Assembly (NCBI RefSeq): GCF_036345155.1
Contig: NZ_CP107772.1
Span: 3,410,001 to 3,474,000 of the forward strand
Length of the DNA stretch: 64,000 nucleotides
From: Streptomyces sp. NBC_00582
Lineage (GTDB): Bacteria > Actinomycetota > Actinomycetes > Streptomycetales > Streptomycetaceae
Direction of reading: 5' to 3'
Shown here: piece after piece, positions 20,710 through 30,600 of the stretch
Layout: each line of letters opens with the position of its first letter
Position numbering within the stretch: the stretch's first letter is position 1
Notes under the pieces: model-generated
Database searches by the model: none
Told to the model about the DNA's origin: nothing
The model's input: only the letters and a program-made list of their open reading frames with translations
Program-made: the position numbers and the translations under genes

Positions 20710-21288
20710 TTGAGTGGAGTGGCCGTCCTCTTCTTTCTGTTCGGCGTTGTCCTCGCCGCCCTGGGAATCGCCGATCAGTGCAAGCTGTACTGGCGTTTTG
20801 CGGCGTGGCGGTATCGGGATCCGGAGGCCAATGAGCCGTCGGATCGGGCCTTCGCATGGCAGCGCGGGGTGTTGTTCGTCGCGGCGGGAGTCATGGTGTT
20901 TCAGGGGTGCAATGTCGTCAACGCCGCCGACAAGAGCTCATGGAGCAGGGACGAACTGCGGCAGGCCGTGGAGGATGCGGCCTCCGCTCTCGAGGAGGAA
21001 CCGCGGATCGACGACACGTACGACGACTACGCGACTCTGATCGACAGCGAGGTCAGTGACGCCGGTAAGGGGTCGGGGCCTCCCTACGCCGTCGCCGTTG
21101 AAGCGTCCGTTGAGGGGTCCGACGACTACACCGTCACGGCGGACGGGGTGGACGGGGCCTTCTGTATGAAGGTCTCCCAGGCGGAGTCCGACAAGGCCCG
21201 AATCATCGTTCCGGGGGCCGGGGGCCAATCGCCGTCCGTGATTCCCGAGTACGACCTCACGGTCACCGTGGATGAGGGCACCTGCTGA
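20710..21288 (+). CDS. Two-helix membrane protein at the end of the ESX cargo module
   Basis: This 192-residue protein has two membrane helices at about residues 3-21 (GVAVLFFLFGVVLAALGIA) and 52-70 (QRGVLFVAAGVMVFQG). An acidic extracytoplasmic domain follows (SALEEEPRIDDTYDDY), and the last residue is Cys. The start codon appears to be TTG at 20710 with a weak upstream site; an in-frame GTG lies at 20719. It is the last gene of the plus-strand module and is followed by a hairpin between convergent genes. Function unknown; it may anchor or partner the preceding lipoprotein. Confidence 0.68.
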   Translation: MSGVAVLFFLFGVVLAALGIADQCKLYWRFAAWRYRDPEANEPSDRAFAWQRGVLFVAAGVMVFQGCNVVNAADKSSWSRDELRQAVEDAASALEEEPRIDDTYDDYATLIDSEVSDAGKGSGPPYAVAVEASVEGSDDYTVTADGVDGAFCMKVSQAESDKARIIVPGAGGQSPSVIPEYDLTVTVDEGTC

Positions 21289-21290
21289 GC

Positions 21291-21319
21291 GGGGAGGCGG
21301 TCGACACCGCCGCCTCCCC
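21291..21319. terminator. Hairpin terminator between convergent ESX transcripts
   Basis: GGGGAGGCGG (21291-21300) pairs with CCGCCTCCCC (21310-21319). It begins two bases after the plus-strand stop and lies 30 bases from the stop of the convergent WXG100 gene, so it probably serves both directions. There is no clear U run. Confidence 0.7.
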
Positions 21320-21348
21320 CTCGTGTTCCAAAGATCAGAGAGCGGGTC

Positions 21349-21657
21349 TCAGCCCATCAGCATGCGGAAGCGTGCCGCGTTGCCGTGGTCCGTGTCGGAG
21401 TAGCCGATGACCGACTCGTCCAGGAGCTTGGCGATGCGGGCCAGCTTCTGGCACATCTGGTCCATCTCCTCCGCACTGGAGCGCTGGATCGTGCCGTAGG
21501 CCGTCTTCGCCTCGCCCTCCCAGGTCTCGGCGACGGCGCGGACCCTGCTCATCAGGGTTTCCAGGCCTTCGGACAGGTCGCCGGCCGTCTTGCGGACGTC
21601 GATCGCTGCCTGGGTGACGGTGTCGTAATTTACTGCGGTGCGTCCGGCGTCGCTCAT
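21349..21657 (-). CDS. WXG100 family type VII secretion substrate (102 aa)
   Basis: This is a WXG100 protein of 102 residues: two helices joined by a WEG turn (AETWEGEAKTAYG at about residues 43-55). A C-terminal YSDTD fits the YxxxD/E secretion signal that ESX substrate pairs carry on one partner (CFP-10 type). It is the second gene of a two-gene unit, 36 bases after the other WXG100 gene, and the two products should form a heterodimer recognised by EccC. By gene order it corresponds to what I recall as EsxA of S. coelicolor, but the YxxxD signal is usually a feature of EsxB, so I give no symbol. Confidence 0.92.
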   Translation of the reverse strand: MSDAGRTAVNYDTVTQAAIDVRKTAGDLSEGLETLMSRVRAVAETWEGEAKTAYGTIQRSSAEEMDQMCQKLARIAKLLDESVIGYSDTDHGNAARFRMLMG

Positions 21658-21693
21658 GGTCAGGGTCCTCCTCAGTGGCGTGTGCGCTGCGGC

Positions 21694-22026
21694 TCAGGCG
21701 AGGTCGGTGATGCGGCTCTTGACCTCGTACGAGTTGTCGACCTTGCGGATGTCGGAGATGCGCTCCTGCTCTTGGGCGGTGAAGCCCTTGACGCTCATCC
21801 GCATGACTTCCTCGAGGTCGACCAGGTTGTCCTGCAGCTTCTTCAGGTGCTGGTTCACGCTTTGCTGAACGGAGTCGAACTCCTTGCCGGCCGCGCCCTT
21901 CCAGCCCCCTTGGATCATGTCCACGACCCTGTTGAGGGACGACACCCGGTCGCTGACGTTGTGGTGGAACTCCCGGATCTTGTCAGCGAGGTCCGTGAGT
22001 TCCGCGTCGCTGAAATTGACGCTCAT
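21694..22026 (-). CDS. WXG100 family type VII secretion substrate (110 aa)
   Basis: This 110-residue WXG100 protein has helix one at about residues 5-38, the turn GGWKGAAGKEF at about 40-50, and helix two at about 55-90. No YxxxD signal is seen at the C-terminus, which fits it being the signal-less partner of the heterodimer with the 102-residue protein downstream. The ATG at 22026 has a very strong GGAGGAGGG site, as expected for an abundant protein. The longer open frame upstream is Arg-rich and not protein-like. The 225-base region upstream, after the mycosin gene, probably holds the promoter of this pair. Confidence 0.93.
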   Translation of the reverse strand: MSVNFSDAELTDLADKIREFHHNVSDRVSSLNRVVDMIQGGWKGAAGKEFDSVQQSVNQHLKKLQDNLVDLEEVMRMSVKGFTAQEQERISDIRKVDNSYEVKSRITDLA

Positions 22027-22162
22027 GGTTTCCTGCCCTCCTCCTGATGCGACGATGGCCTCTCGCCACCGTGCCCGGTCGCCATGGATGGATATCCAGG
22101 CCCTCCTGGCGGGCAAGGTGCTGCGACCGCCGCGCGGTCGCAGCGTCGCACCGCCCCCGTGC

Positions 22163-22198
22163 GTATCACTGAGGTGATACCTCCGCACACTCTAGTCA
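22163..22198. promoter_or_regulatory. Overlapping palindromes upstream of the WXG100 pair
   Basis: GTATCAC/GTGATAC (22163-22169 with 22174-22180) and the overlapping GAGGT/ACCTC (22171-22175 with 22179-22183) lie about 140-160 bases upstream of the WXG100 start. A TCAC follows at 22195, giving a GTGA...TCAC arrangement. This could be an operator; the regulator is unknown. Confidence 0.4.
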
Positions 22199-22251
22199 CT
22201 TGCCTTGGTGCTTCCAACTGCAAAGGGCGCTCAGGGGAGTTCGCTCCGACC

Positions 22252-23496
22252 TCACTCCGGAGCACCCTTCCCGCGCCGACGCCGCAGGTCCCGGGCCGCG
22301 ACGGCGGTGCCGGCGATGACCGCGACGAGGGTGGTGGTCACACCGAGCGCGTAGGTGGCGTACCGCTCGTCACGCTCCTGAGGGGTCTCGGCGAGGGAGA
22401 AGCGGGCCACATCCGGCGCCTGTGCCTTGGCGGGACCCGGGTCCGGGGTCGGCGAGGACGCGGGATCGGCCACGTCGGACTCCTGGACAGCACGGACCGG
22501 ATCCACCACGCCCCAGCCCACATGGTCGTCGTGGCCGTTGACGGAGCGTTCGGCGGTCTGCTCGATCTGGGTGACGATCTGGGCGGTCGTCCAGTCGCGA
22601 TGCTTCTCCTTCAGCAACGCCGCCACTCCCGCGACGAACGGTGCCGAGAAACTGGTGCCGTTGTCCGTGCACTGGCCGCCCCCGGGAACCGTGGAGACGA
22701 TGTCCACACCGGGAGCTGCCACACCGACGAAGGTGCCCGACTGTGAGAAGGACGCGCGCTCGTTGTTGCGGTCGGAGGAGGCCACGGCGAGAACACCGGC
22801 GAAGGCCGCCGGGTAGGTGTCCTTCGCCTCGCCGTCCAGGCCGTCGTTGCCCGCCGAGGCAACGACCACGACCTTCTCGGAGATGGCCCTGCGCACCGCC
22901 TCGGCCAGCGCGGAGGTGGCTGACAGGGGCTTCGTGGTGTCCTGGGAGATGTTGATGACGTCTGCGCCCTGGCCGACGGCGTAGGTGATGGCCTCGGCCA
23001 TCGTGTCGGAGTCCCCGCTGTTGTCGGCGTCGTTCTGGCGGATCGGGATGATCGTCGCGTTCGGTGCGAGACCCACGAAGCCGGTGTCGTCGTCCGGTCG
23101 GGCCGCGATGATGCCCGCCACTTTGGTGCCGTGACCGACCTCGTCGTTCGTGGGGTCGGCGCCCTTGCCCTTGGTGAGGTAGTCACGGCCGGCCGCTGTG
23201 TCGACCGCGGAGGTGAGCTGGGGATTCTTGTCGTCCACGCCCGTGTCGATGACCGCCACCCTGACGCCCTTGCCCTTCTCGGTGCCCTGCCAGAGCTCGT
23301 CGAGCAGGACCCGCTGAAGCGACCACGGCCGGCCCTTGATGGGATCGGCGGGGAACGTGCAGGTGCCGCTGCCGTCCAGTCGTGGGCGTGCGGGGTCCTC
23401 CCCCGGCGTGGAGATCGCCGGCACGGCAGGGGGGCAGGCGGCCAGCGTGGTCAGCACCGTGGCGGCGGCCCACAGGGCTGCCTTCGAAGGCGACAC
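22252..23496 (-). CDS. mycP: Type VII secretion-associated serine protease mycosin
   Basis: Mycosins are membrane-anchored subtilases that stabilise the ESX pore and trim some substrates. The 414-residue protein has D84 in VAVIDTGVDD, H122 in VGHGTKVAG, oxyanion N217 in SAGNDG and S282 in GTSFSAPFVAG. A C-terminal membrane helix lies at about 379-401, followed by a short Arg/Lys-rich tail. The N-terminal signal ends in LAAC (residues 18-21), which also fits a lipobox, so a lipid anchor cannot be excluded. The start is GTG at 23496. It follows eccB by 59 bases and precedes the WXG100 pair, giving the order eccB-mycP-esx on one strand. Confidence 0.93.
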   Translation of the reverse strand: MSPSKAALWAAATVLTTLAACPPAVPAISTPGEDPARPRLDGSGTCTFPADPIKGRPWSLQRVLLDELWQGTEKGKGVRVAVIDTGVDDKNPQLTSAVDTAAGRDYLTKGKGADPTNDEVGHGTKVAGIIAARPDDDTGFVGLAPNATIIPIRQNDADNSGDSDTMAEAITYAVGQGADVINISQDTTKPLSATSALAEAVRRAISEKVVVVASAGNDGLDGEAKDTYPAAFAGVLAVASSDRNNERASFSQSGTFVGVAAPGVDIVSTVPGGGQCTDNGTSFSAPFVAGVAALLKEKHRDWTTAQIVTQIEQTAERSVNGHDDHVGWGVVDPVRAVQESDVADPASSPTPDPGPAKAQAPDVARFSLAETPQERDERYATYALGVTTTLVAVIAGTAVAARDLRRRRGKGAPE

Positions 23497-23555
23497 CGGT
23501 ATGTCGCTCCTGTCCTTGTCCGTGGGTCAGGGGTCTGCGGATGCGTTGGATCGGG

Positions 23556-25079
23556 TCACGAACCCTGCGGCTGGCGGGCGCTGTTGGTGTCCAGACGTGG
23601 CCCTTTCGCCAGGAACTCCGACCAGACGAGCGGCACTCGGGCCGGCCGTACGTTCTCGTAGCCGAGCTTGACCTGGGCCTCGCTGGGTTCCGGGCTGCCG
23701 TCGGAGGATCTCTTGCCGTCGGCTCCGATGTCCGACTTGTCGCTGTCGCTGTCGCCGTTGGCCTGCACCGCATAGCGAAGACCCGTGTCGGTGACGAGGA
23801 ACAGCGACCCCGCGTCGGACTCGGTGCCCTGCGACTGCGTGTACAGCAGACCGGTTCCCGGGGTGACGTACGTGCTGGTGCCGTCGGCCGTGATCTCGGC
23901 GGGATAGGAAGTGCCCGCCCAAGTGCTGACCGTCGTCGTGTTGTCGTCGCCGACGTCCCGCAGAACGCTGCACACGGTGTCCCGCCCCGAGCCGGTGTCC
24001 GCGGAGTTCACCTGGTCGGCCCGCCGGGAGGGCCACCGGACGGGCTGACCGGCGAAGGCCTCGCTGTCGGCGGTGAAGTCCTGCAGGCCCACGGAACGGG
24101 CTTCGCCATTCATGTTGAGCGCCGCCGTCTGGGGCGAGTTGATGAGCAGCCAGGCGGTGAAATCGGTGATCGGCTTGACCGCTCCCGGGACGACGACGAA
24201 GTACCTGGTGCCTTCGCCGGTCTCGGTCTTGAGGACCATGCCGACCTTGTTCTCGTCCGCCGAGAGGTTGCCGGGCACCCCTGCTGCCTGGCCCACGCTC
24301 GCGGGAAGCCGGGGAAACACGATGGGCGCACCCGCATGGAGGGTCGCGAGCCATTCCTTGGTGACCAGCTGCGGCTCGCGCGAGCCGACCAGTGCCGTGG
24401 TCAACGCGTCGGACCCGGTGCCCGTGACGGCGTACGACGTGCCCTTCGCGTCGACCAGGTAACGATCGCCGGTGCGGGTTTTCACGTACAGGACGTCCCC
24501 TCCGGAGAGTCTCCGGGATCCCTCGGTCCTGCCGGCGTCACGGTCGGCGAAGACGAACGCCGCCTCCTGTACGGTGTCGCCCTTGCCGCCGGGCTGTTCG
24601 CAGACGGCCCAGCGCTTGACCTTTCCTGCCTCGTCGGCCGACGGGAGCCGGTCCGGCGCGTACGGGATGCCCAGGATCGGGCCCCGCGGCAGTTTTCCGG
24701 AGTCGAGGATCGAGTCGGCGACCTGTACGACCTGGTAGTTGGCGTCCTTCATCAGCAGCCGGGCGGAGGCGAGGTTCAGGACGGGGTGCAGTCTCACCGT
24801 CTTTCCGGTCTTGAGAACGACGTACCGCGTCGTCGACTGTTTGCCCACGATCACACGAGTCCCCGGGTCGTCCCAGCCCTGCGGAGCGGTGGGCTGGAAC
24901 ATGCCCCAGGCGCCGAACGCCGCGAGGGTCAGCGCGCCGGCGATCATGCCGGGTACGACGGCTCGCAACGGTTTGGGCGCGCCCTCCTCCGATCCTGAAG
25001 GTGAGGGCTGGAGAAAGGCCGCCAGGGTGCGCCGCTTCGCGAACGTGTAGGCGTTGAGTTCGTCCCGCCGTGATGCCAT
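23556..25079 (-). CDS. eccB: Type VII secretion core protein EccB
   Basis: EccB is the single-pass ESX pore component with a large extracytoplasmic domain. The 507-residue protein has the typical N-terminus MASRRDELNAYTFAKRR, one membrane helix at about residues 39-60, and a long repeat-containing periplasm-facing domain with two Cys (VCEQPGG at about 160 and VCSVLRDV at about 395) likely to form a conserved disulfide. I placed the start at the ATG at 25079 with GGGGAGA upstream; the frame extends further but without similarity. It is transcribed divergently from eccE, with 185 bases between them. Confidence 0.94.
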   Translation of the reverse strand: MASRRDELNAYTFAKRRTLAAFLQPSPSGSEEGAPKPLRAVVPGMIAGALTLAAFGAWGMFQPTAPQGWDDPGTRVIVGKQSTTRYVVLKTGKTVRLHPVLNLASARLLMKDANYQVVQVADSILDSGKLPRGPILGIPYAPDRLPSADEAGKVKRWAVCEQPGGKGDTVQEAAFVFADRDAGRTEGSRRLSGGDVLYVKTRTGDRYLVDAKGTSYAVTGTGSDALTTALVGSREPQLVTKEWLATLHAGAPIVFPRLPASVGQAAGVPGNLSADENKVGMVLKTETGEGTRYFVVVPGAVKPITDFTAWLLINSPQTAALNMNGEARSVGLQDFTADSEAFAGQPVRWPSRRADQVNSADTGSGRDTVCSVLRDVGDDNTTTVSTWAGTSYPAEITADGTSTYVTPGTGLLYTQSQGTESDAGSLFLVTDTGLRYAVQANGDSDSDKSDIGADGKRSSDGSPEPSEAQVKLGYENVRPARVPLVWSEFLAKGPRLDTNSARQPQGS

Positions 25080-25264
25080 GAGTGCCTGTATCTCCCCGAA
25101 GCACACCCGGCGGGCCCGAGTCCCCCGCCGCCCGATGTCAGACCGGCCCCCTACTATGCCTGGTGTCCGCGAAGACGTGTGGAGCGGGTAGGGTACGTGG
25201 GCTCCAAAGCCCTGCGGGGTGGCGAATTTCGCACAAGTCGTGAGCAAAACGGGGGGATGGCGTG

Positions 25265-26602
25265 ATGGCTTCCGCAACGCGTGCCCGATCGGGCGGCAGG
25301 GTGCGGCCGCGGACCTTCTCGGCACCCGCCGGAGATCCCACACCGGGACGATCGACTCCGGGCACTTCGGCTCGGGAGGGTGACACGCTCCGTCTCAAGA
25401 CGCGCCGCGGCCGGAGTGGTTCATTCCAGCTGCAACGTCTCGTGTTGCTGGAACTCGCCGCTGCCGTGATGCTGATCGGCTGGGTGATCGACCCGATCGC
25501 GCTGATTCCGTCGGGTGCGGTCGCCGCCGTGCTGGTGGCGCTCGCGTTCGTCCGCCGCCGAGGTCGTTCCCTGCCGGAGTGGCTCGCCACCGCACGTGCG
25601 TTGAAGGCACGGCAGCGGCGGGCCGCCCGGCTCACCCTGCCGGAGGGCACCGAGCCCGGCCTGGCACCGGCCGCGGAGTGCGATCCGAGCCTGCGCACGC
25701 ACGCGTACGGCCACCGGGACCGCAAGCCGGTCGGGCTGATCGGGGACGGCACGTTCGTCACCGTCGTGCTCCAGGTCGAAGCCGACGCCACCGCGCTGCG
25801 GGCTCCGCGCGACCGCCAGCCGCTGCCGTTGGGCCTGGTGCGGGACGCCCTCGAAGTGGACGGCGTACGACTGGAGTCCGCACAGATCGTGCAGCACACC
25901 CAGCCCGCGCCCGCGCTGCACCTGCCCAAGCAGTCCGTGGCCGTCACCAACTACGCGCCCCTGCAGGAGCAGACAGGTGCTCCGGCCGTACGGATCACCT
26001 GGATCGCCCTGAAGCTCGATCCCGAGCTGTGCCCCGAGGCCGTCCAAGCACGCGGTGGCGGGCTGCTCGGTGCCCAGAAGTGTGTCGTACGCGTCGCCGA
26101 CCACCTGGCGAGTCGGCTCACCGGCGCGGGGTTTCGGGCGAACGTGCTGGACGAGGAGGAACTGGTCTCCGCGATCGCCACCTCGGCGTGCGCCAACCCG
26201 CTGGTGACGGCGGAGGCCGGACGGTCCGGCCTGCAGGAGCGGCGCACCGAGGAGTCGAGCCGCAGCTGGCGATGCGACAACCGGAGGCACACCGTGTACT
26301 GGGTGCGTCGCTGGCCGCAGTTGGGCGGCACCAGAGCCCCCTCGCTGCCCCAGTTCCTCGCGCTGGTCACGGCGACTCCGGCGCTCGCGACCACCTTCAG
26401 CCTCACCTTGTCGCGTGGGGAGCGCAACGCGGTCTCGCTGAGCGGCCATCTGCGGGTGACGGGCCGCAGTGCCGACGAACTGACGTCGGCTCGGCGCGCG
26501 TTGGAGGGTGCCGCCCGGCACGCGGGTGCCGGACTCGCCCGGCTCGACCGTGAGCAGCTGCCCGGCGTGCTCGCCACGCTTCCTCTGGGAGGAACGAGGT
26601 GA
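25265..26602 (+). CDS. eccE: Type VII secretion protein EccE
   Basis: EccE is the peripheral membrane component of the ESX core. The 445-residue protein has a basic N-terminus of about 55 residues, two closely spaced membrane helices at about 58-76 and 79-97 (LVLLELAAAVMLIGWVI, SGAVAAVLVALAF), and a cytoplasmic domain of the EccE type after the RRRGRSLPEWL turn. The ATG at 25265 has a GGGGGGA site 7 bases upstream; a GTG one codon earlier is an equal alternative. Its TGA stop overlaps the GTG of the next gene (GTGA). It lies at the opposite end of the locus from eccD. Confidence 0.88.
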   Translation: MASATRARSGGRVRPRTFSAPAGDPTPGRSTPGTSAREGDTLRLKTRRGRSGSFQLQRLVLLELAAAVMLIGWVIDPIALIPSGAVAAVLVALAFVRRRGRSLPEWLATARALKARQRRAARLTLPEGTEPGLAPAAECDPSLRTHAYGHRDRKPVGLIGDGTFVTVVLQVEADATALRAPRDRQPLPLGLVRDALEVDGVRLESAQIVQHTQPAPALHLPKQSVAVTNYAPLQEQTGAPAVRITWIALKLDPELCPEAVQARGGGLLGAQKCVVRVADHLASRLTGAGFRANVLDEEELVSAIATSACANPLVTAEAGRSGLQERRTEESSRSWRCDNRRHTVYWVRRWPQLGGTRAPSLPQFLALVTATPALATTFSLTLSRGERNAVSLSGHLRVTGRSADELTSARRALEGAARHAGAGLARLDREQLPGVLATLPLGGTR

Positions 26603-27393
26603 CCTCCATGACCCCGCAGCCGGCAACCGCACCCGGAGCGCTGCCCCCGTCCGGGAGCCCACAGGGCGCCGCTCCCCGTCGGAGACGCGGTCTCCTCCCG
26701 AACGGCTTCGGGCTGCTCGGCCCACGCAACGCACGGCATGTGCTGTCCGCCGACCAACTGGACACGCTGGCGCTGCCCATCGGGGACGACGGTGTCGTCA
26801 TCGGGGTGGACACCGAGGGGCGGCCGGCCGTACTGGGGCTCAACCGGCCCACGCCGTACGACATCGTCCTCATCGGGGGCCTGTGGACCGCGCAGGTGCT
26901 CGCGCTGAGAGCGGCGGCGACGGGGGCGCGGGTCGCCGTGGAGACGGGGCGTCCGCAGGCCTGGGTGCAGATGGTGCACGCGATGGGTGGTGGGCAGAAC
27001 GGGCTCGCGGTGTACGAGGTCGGCCGCGTGCCCCCGCAGGGCGCCTCGGCGGGTACGCCGGTGCTGGTGGTGCGGGACTGCGGAATGCGCCCCCCGCGCG
27101 GGCGGGTCGCGTCCGGTCCCTGGCAGTCCGTGCTGACCCTGCTGCCCTACCTCAGCCCGGTCGCGCCGCGGCTGATACGGCAGGCCCGGTTGGTCGGTGT
27201 GCAGCGGATCTCGCCCGACGAAGCACGGGAGGTGGGCCGCGCGTTGACGCTGCCCCGGGAGAATGTGGAGGCCCTCCCCACGCTCGTCGACGGTTTCACA
27301 CTGTGGTGCGCCGACCGCGACCGGCAGTACGTGATGACGCAGCCGACGGACGCGGAGATCGGGCTGCTGGGCACGCCTCGGCGTATGGACTGA
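26599..27393 (+). CDS. ESX-locus conserved protein coupled to eccE
   Basis: This is a 264-residue soluble protein. After a Pro/Ala/Arg-rich leader it has an alternating beta/alpha pattern ([58 protein letters not shown]). It lacks a P-loop or other catalytic motif I can name, though the fold may be a degenerate nucleotide-binding domain. The 4-base overlap with eccE implies coupled translation and a role in the ESX machine. The start is a GTG (MTSMTPQP); an ATG three codons later is possible. Function unknown. Confidence 0.78.
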   Translation: MTSMTPQPATAPGALPPSGSPQGAAPRRRRGLLPNGFGLLGPRNARHVLSADQLDTLALPIGDDGVVIGVDTEGRPAVLGLNRPTPYDIVLIGGLWTAQVLALRAAATGARVAVETGRPQAWVQMVHAMGGGQNGLAVYEVGRVPPQGASAGTPVLVVRDCGMRPPRGRVASGPWQSVLTLLPYLSPVAPRLIRQARLVGVQRISPDEAREVGRALTLPRENVEALPTLVDGFTLWCADRDRQYVMTQPTDAEIGLLGTPRRMD

Positions 27394-27637
27394 GCCTTTC
27401 CGGGCCTTGCGGGGCCTTCTGAGGGTGGGCGGGCCTGCCGGGGCGGGGCATCTGATGATTAGGCTGGTACGGGGCGCCATGCCGGAAACCCGAGGGGTGG
27501 ATGTCGGCGTCCTCGGGGAGGGCCGGTGCGTCGGACGACCTCGGACGGCCTCGAAACCACCGCGTACGACGAGAAATGGTCACGCCCGGGCACGGCAGGA
27601 GCGTGTCTCAGGGTGCTCGACCACACCAGGAGGAATT

Positions 27638-30600
27638 GTGAGCAGCGATCGGGACGGGACGCGCGGGGGCTGGGCCACACCCGGCGATGACCAGCCCGAC
27701 GCGGAATCCGCCATCGAGATGACGGGCGAGTTCACCATCGACTACGCGCCGCCTGCTTGGTACACGCAGAACGCGGGTGGGGGTTCGACCGCGGGGGCGG
27801 GCGGGAACACGGGGGCGGCTCCCCCGCCGGGGCCGCCGACTGCTGTCCCAGGTCCGCCAGCTCCTGCTCCCGTGCCGCAGGCCCCGGTTGCCGGACCGCA
27901 GGCTCCCGCTCCCATGCCGCAGGCCCCCGCTCCCGGACCGCAGGCCCCGATTCCCGGACCGTCGGCTCCCGCTCCCGGACCGCAGGCCCCTGCTCCCGGG
28001 GTGCCGGCTTCCGCTCCGGCTCCCTCTCCGTTCCAGCCTCCTGTCCCGGGGCTGGCTCCGTTCCAGCCTCCTGTCCCGGGGCTGGCTCCCTTCCAGCCTC
28101 CGGCGCCGTTCCAGCCTCCGGCTCAGGTTCCCGCTCCGCCGGGGGTGCCCGGTGCGCCTGCCGACGTGCCGCCGGTCAACGCCGCGCAGGCCGCGCCGTA
28201 TGCTCCGCCGGCCGCTCCTCCCGTCGCTCCCGCGCCCTTCGCTCCGCCGCCCGTGCCGGTCGCCGTGCCCGGGCTTCCGGTCGATGGAGGGTTCCAGCCG
28301 CAGCAGGCGCCGGCCGCCGTGCCGGGTCCGCCCGTCGAGGAGAGCGGGTCCGCCCACGGGGATGTCGAGAGCGGCGCCACCATGCGGATCGCGCCGGTTG
28401 CCCTCAAGCAGCAGGTCGAGGAACAGCAGGAAGAGGGTTCCGACGCCGGGCAGGTCCCGGTCTCCGGTGCAGAAGCGCAGGCGGAGGCGGAGACCGAGGT
28501 GGAGGGGGACGCGGAGGCGGGTCGCGAGACCGCCGCGGTCGTTCCCGCCGACGGCGCGGGGGAGGAGGGCTCCGTCCCGGTCCCTGCGCAGGTCGAGGTC
28601 GAGGCCGAGGGCGAGGTGGTCGGTTCCGAGGGCGTGGATGCGCACGGCGCCGATGTGACGGGCCCGGACGGTGGGGGTGCCGCCGACGGAAACGCCCCGG
28701 ATGCGGGTGACTCCGTCGCCGACGCGGCGGAGGACGAGGGTTCCGTTCCCACGCCCGCCGAGGCCACCGACGCGGCCGAGTCCGCCGAGGCGCCCGCCGC
28801 CTCCGACGGGGGCGAGGAGCGGGACGGGGCGCCGCAGCAGGCGGTCGCCGCTGCTCCGCCTGCCTGGGCTCCGCCGCCCGTTCCGCAGGGCGGCGTGCCG
28901 CCGTTGCCGCCGTCGTACGAGCCTGCGGCTCCCGCGTCCGCGGCCCAGTGGCCCGCCCAACCGCTGCCGCAGCAGCAGCCCGAGCCGGTGGCGGCCCAGC
29001 AGCAGCCGGTCCAGCCCGAGGCGGCCCCGCCCGCTCCGGCTCCCGAGGCTCCCCCGGCGCCGCCGCAGCCCGCCTACGGGTTCCCGCAGCCTCCCGCCGC
29101 ACCGGCGCCCCAGCACCAGCCGGGCGAGGCCCCGCCTCAGTCCCCCACCGCACCGGCGCCCCCACAGCCGCCGGCCTACGGCTTCCCGCAGCCCCCCGCC
29201 CCCAACGGCCCCGACGGGTACGGTTTTCCGCAGCCGCCCGCGCCGGAGGCCGCCGGTGGCTACGGCTTCCCGCAGGCCCCCGCGCCCCACGACCCCGCCG
29301 CCTACGGTTTCCCCCAGGCACCAGCCGCACCGCCGCAGGCACAGCCGATGCAGCCCGGTGTGCCCCACCAAGGTGACGGTCGGCCCCCGGCCGCCCCCGT
29401 CGGGCCGGAAGGCCAAGGCGCCGCTCCTCAGGGCTTTCCCGCGCAGCCGGCGCACGGGCCCGCCGGGCAGGCACCGCACACGCCGCAGCAGCCCGTCGAC
29501 CCCCGGATCGGTGCGGCCTGGCCGCAGGCCGTCCAGCACGACCAGCGGCAGCCGGTCAACCCCGGTGCCGCGCCGCTCGGTTACACCGCCGCCGTGGAGC
29601 TTTCCTCGGACCGGCTGCTCAACAACAAGAAGCAGAAGGCGAAGAGCGGCCGTCCGACGGCCTCGTCGTCCCGCTTCAAGCTCGGCGGCAAGAAGGAGGA
29701 GGCGGAGCGGCAGCGCAAGCTGGAGCTGATCCGTACGCCGGTGCTGTCCTGCTACCGCATCGCCGTCATCAGCCTCAAGGGCGGTGTCGGCAAGACGACC
29801 ACGACGACCGCGCTCGGCTCCACCCTCGCCATCGAGCGCCAGGACAAGATCCTCGCGATCGACGCGAACCCGGACGCCGGTACGCTCGGCCGGCGGGTAC
29901 GGCGGGAGACCGGGGCCACCATCCGGGACCTCGTCCAGGCGATCCCGTACCTCAACTCGTACATGGACATCCGGCGGTTCACCTCCCAGGCGCCGTCCGG
30001 CCTGGAGATCATCGCCAACGACGTCGATCCGGCCGTCTCCACGACCTTCAACGACGAGGACTACCGGCGCGCGATCGACGTGCTCGGCAAGCAGTACCCG
30101 GTCATCCTGACCGACTCCGGCACCGGGCTGCTCTACAGCGCGATGCGCGGGGTGCTCGACCTCGCCGATCAGCTGATCATCATCTCGACGCCGTCGGTCG
30201 ACGGGGCGAGCAGCGCCAGTACGACCCTGGACTGGCTGTCCGCCCACGGGTATGCCGAGCTGGTCTCACGGTCCATCACCGTCATCTCGGGGGTCCGCGA
30301 GACCGGCAAGATGATCAAGGTCGAGGACATCGTGACGCACTTCGAGACGCGCTGCCGCGGTGTGGTCGTGGTCCCGTTCGACGAGCATCTCGCGGCCGGT
30401 GCCGAGGTCGACCTCGACATGATGCGGCCGAAGGTGCGGGAGGCGTACTTCAACCTCGCCGCGATGGTCGCGGAGGACTTCGTACGGCATCAGCAGATGC
30501 ACGGCCTGTGGACGAGCGACGGCAACCCGCCGCCGGTCGCCGCCCCGCCGATGCCGGGCCAGCCGCACGCCGGTCAGCCGCCGTACGCGGAGCAGCCGTA

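Noticed and set aside
9669..27393. An eccA gene in the ESX locus
   Set aside because: No AAA+ protein with the EccA layout was found among the genes of the locus; Streptomyces-type ESX loci are known to lack it.
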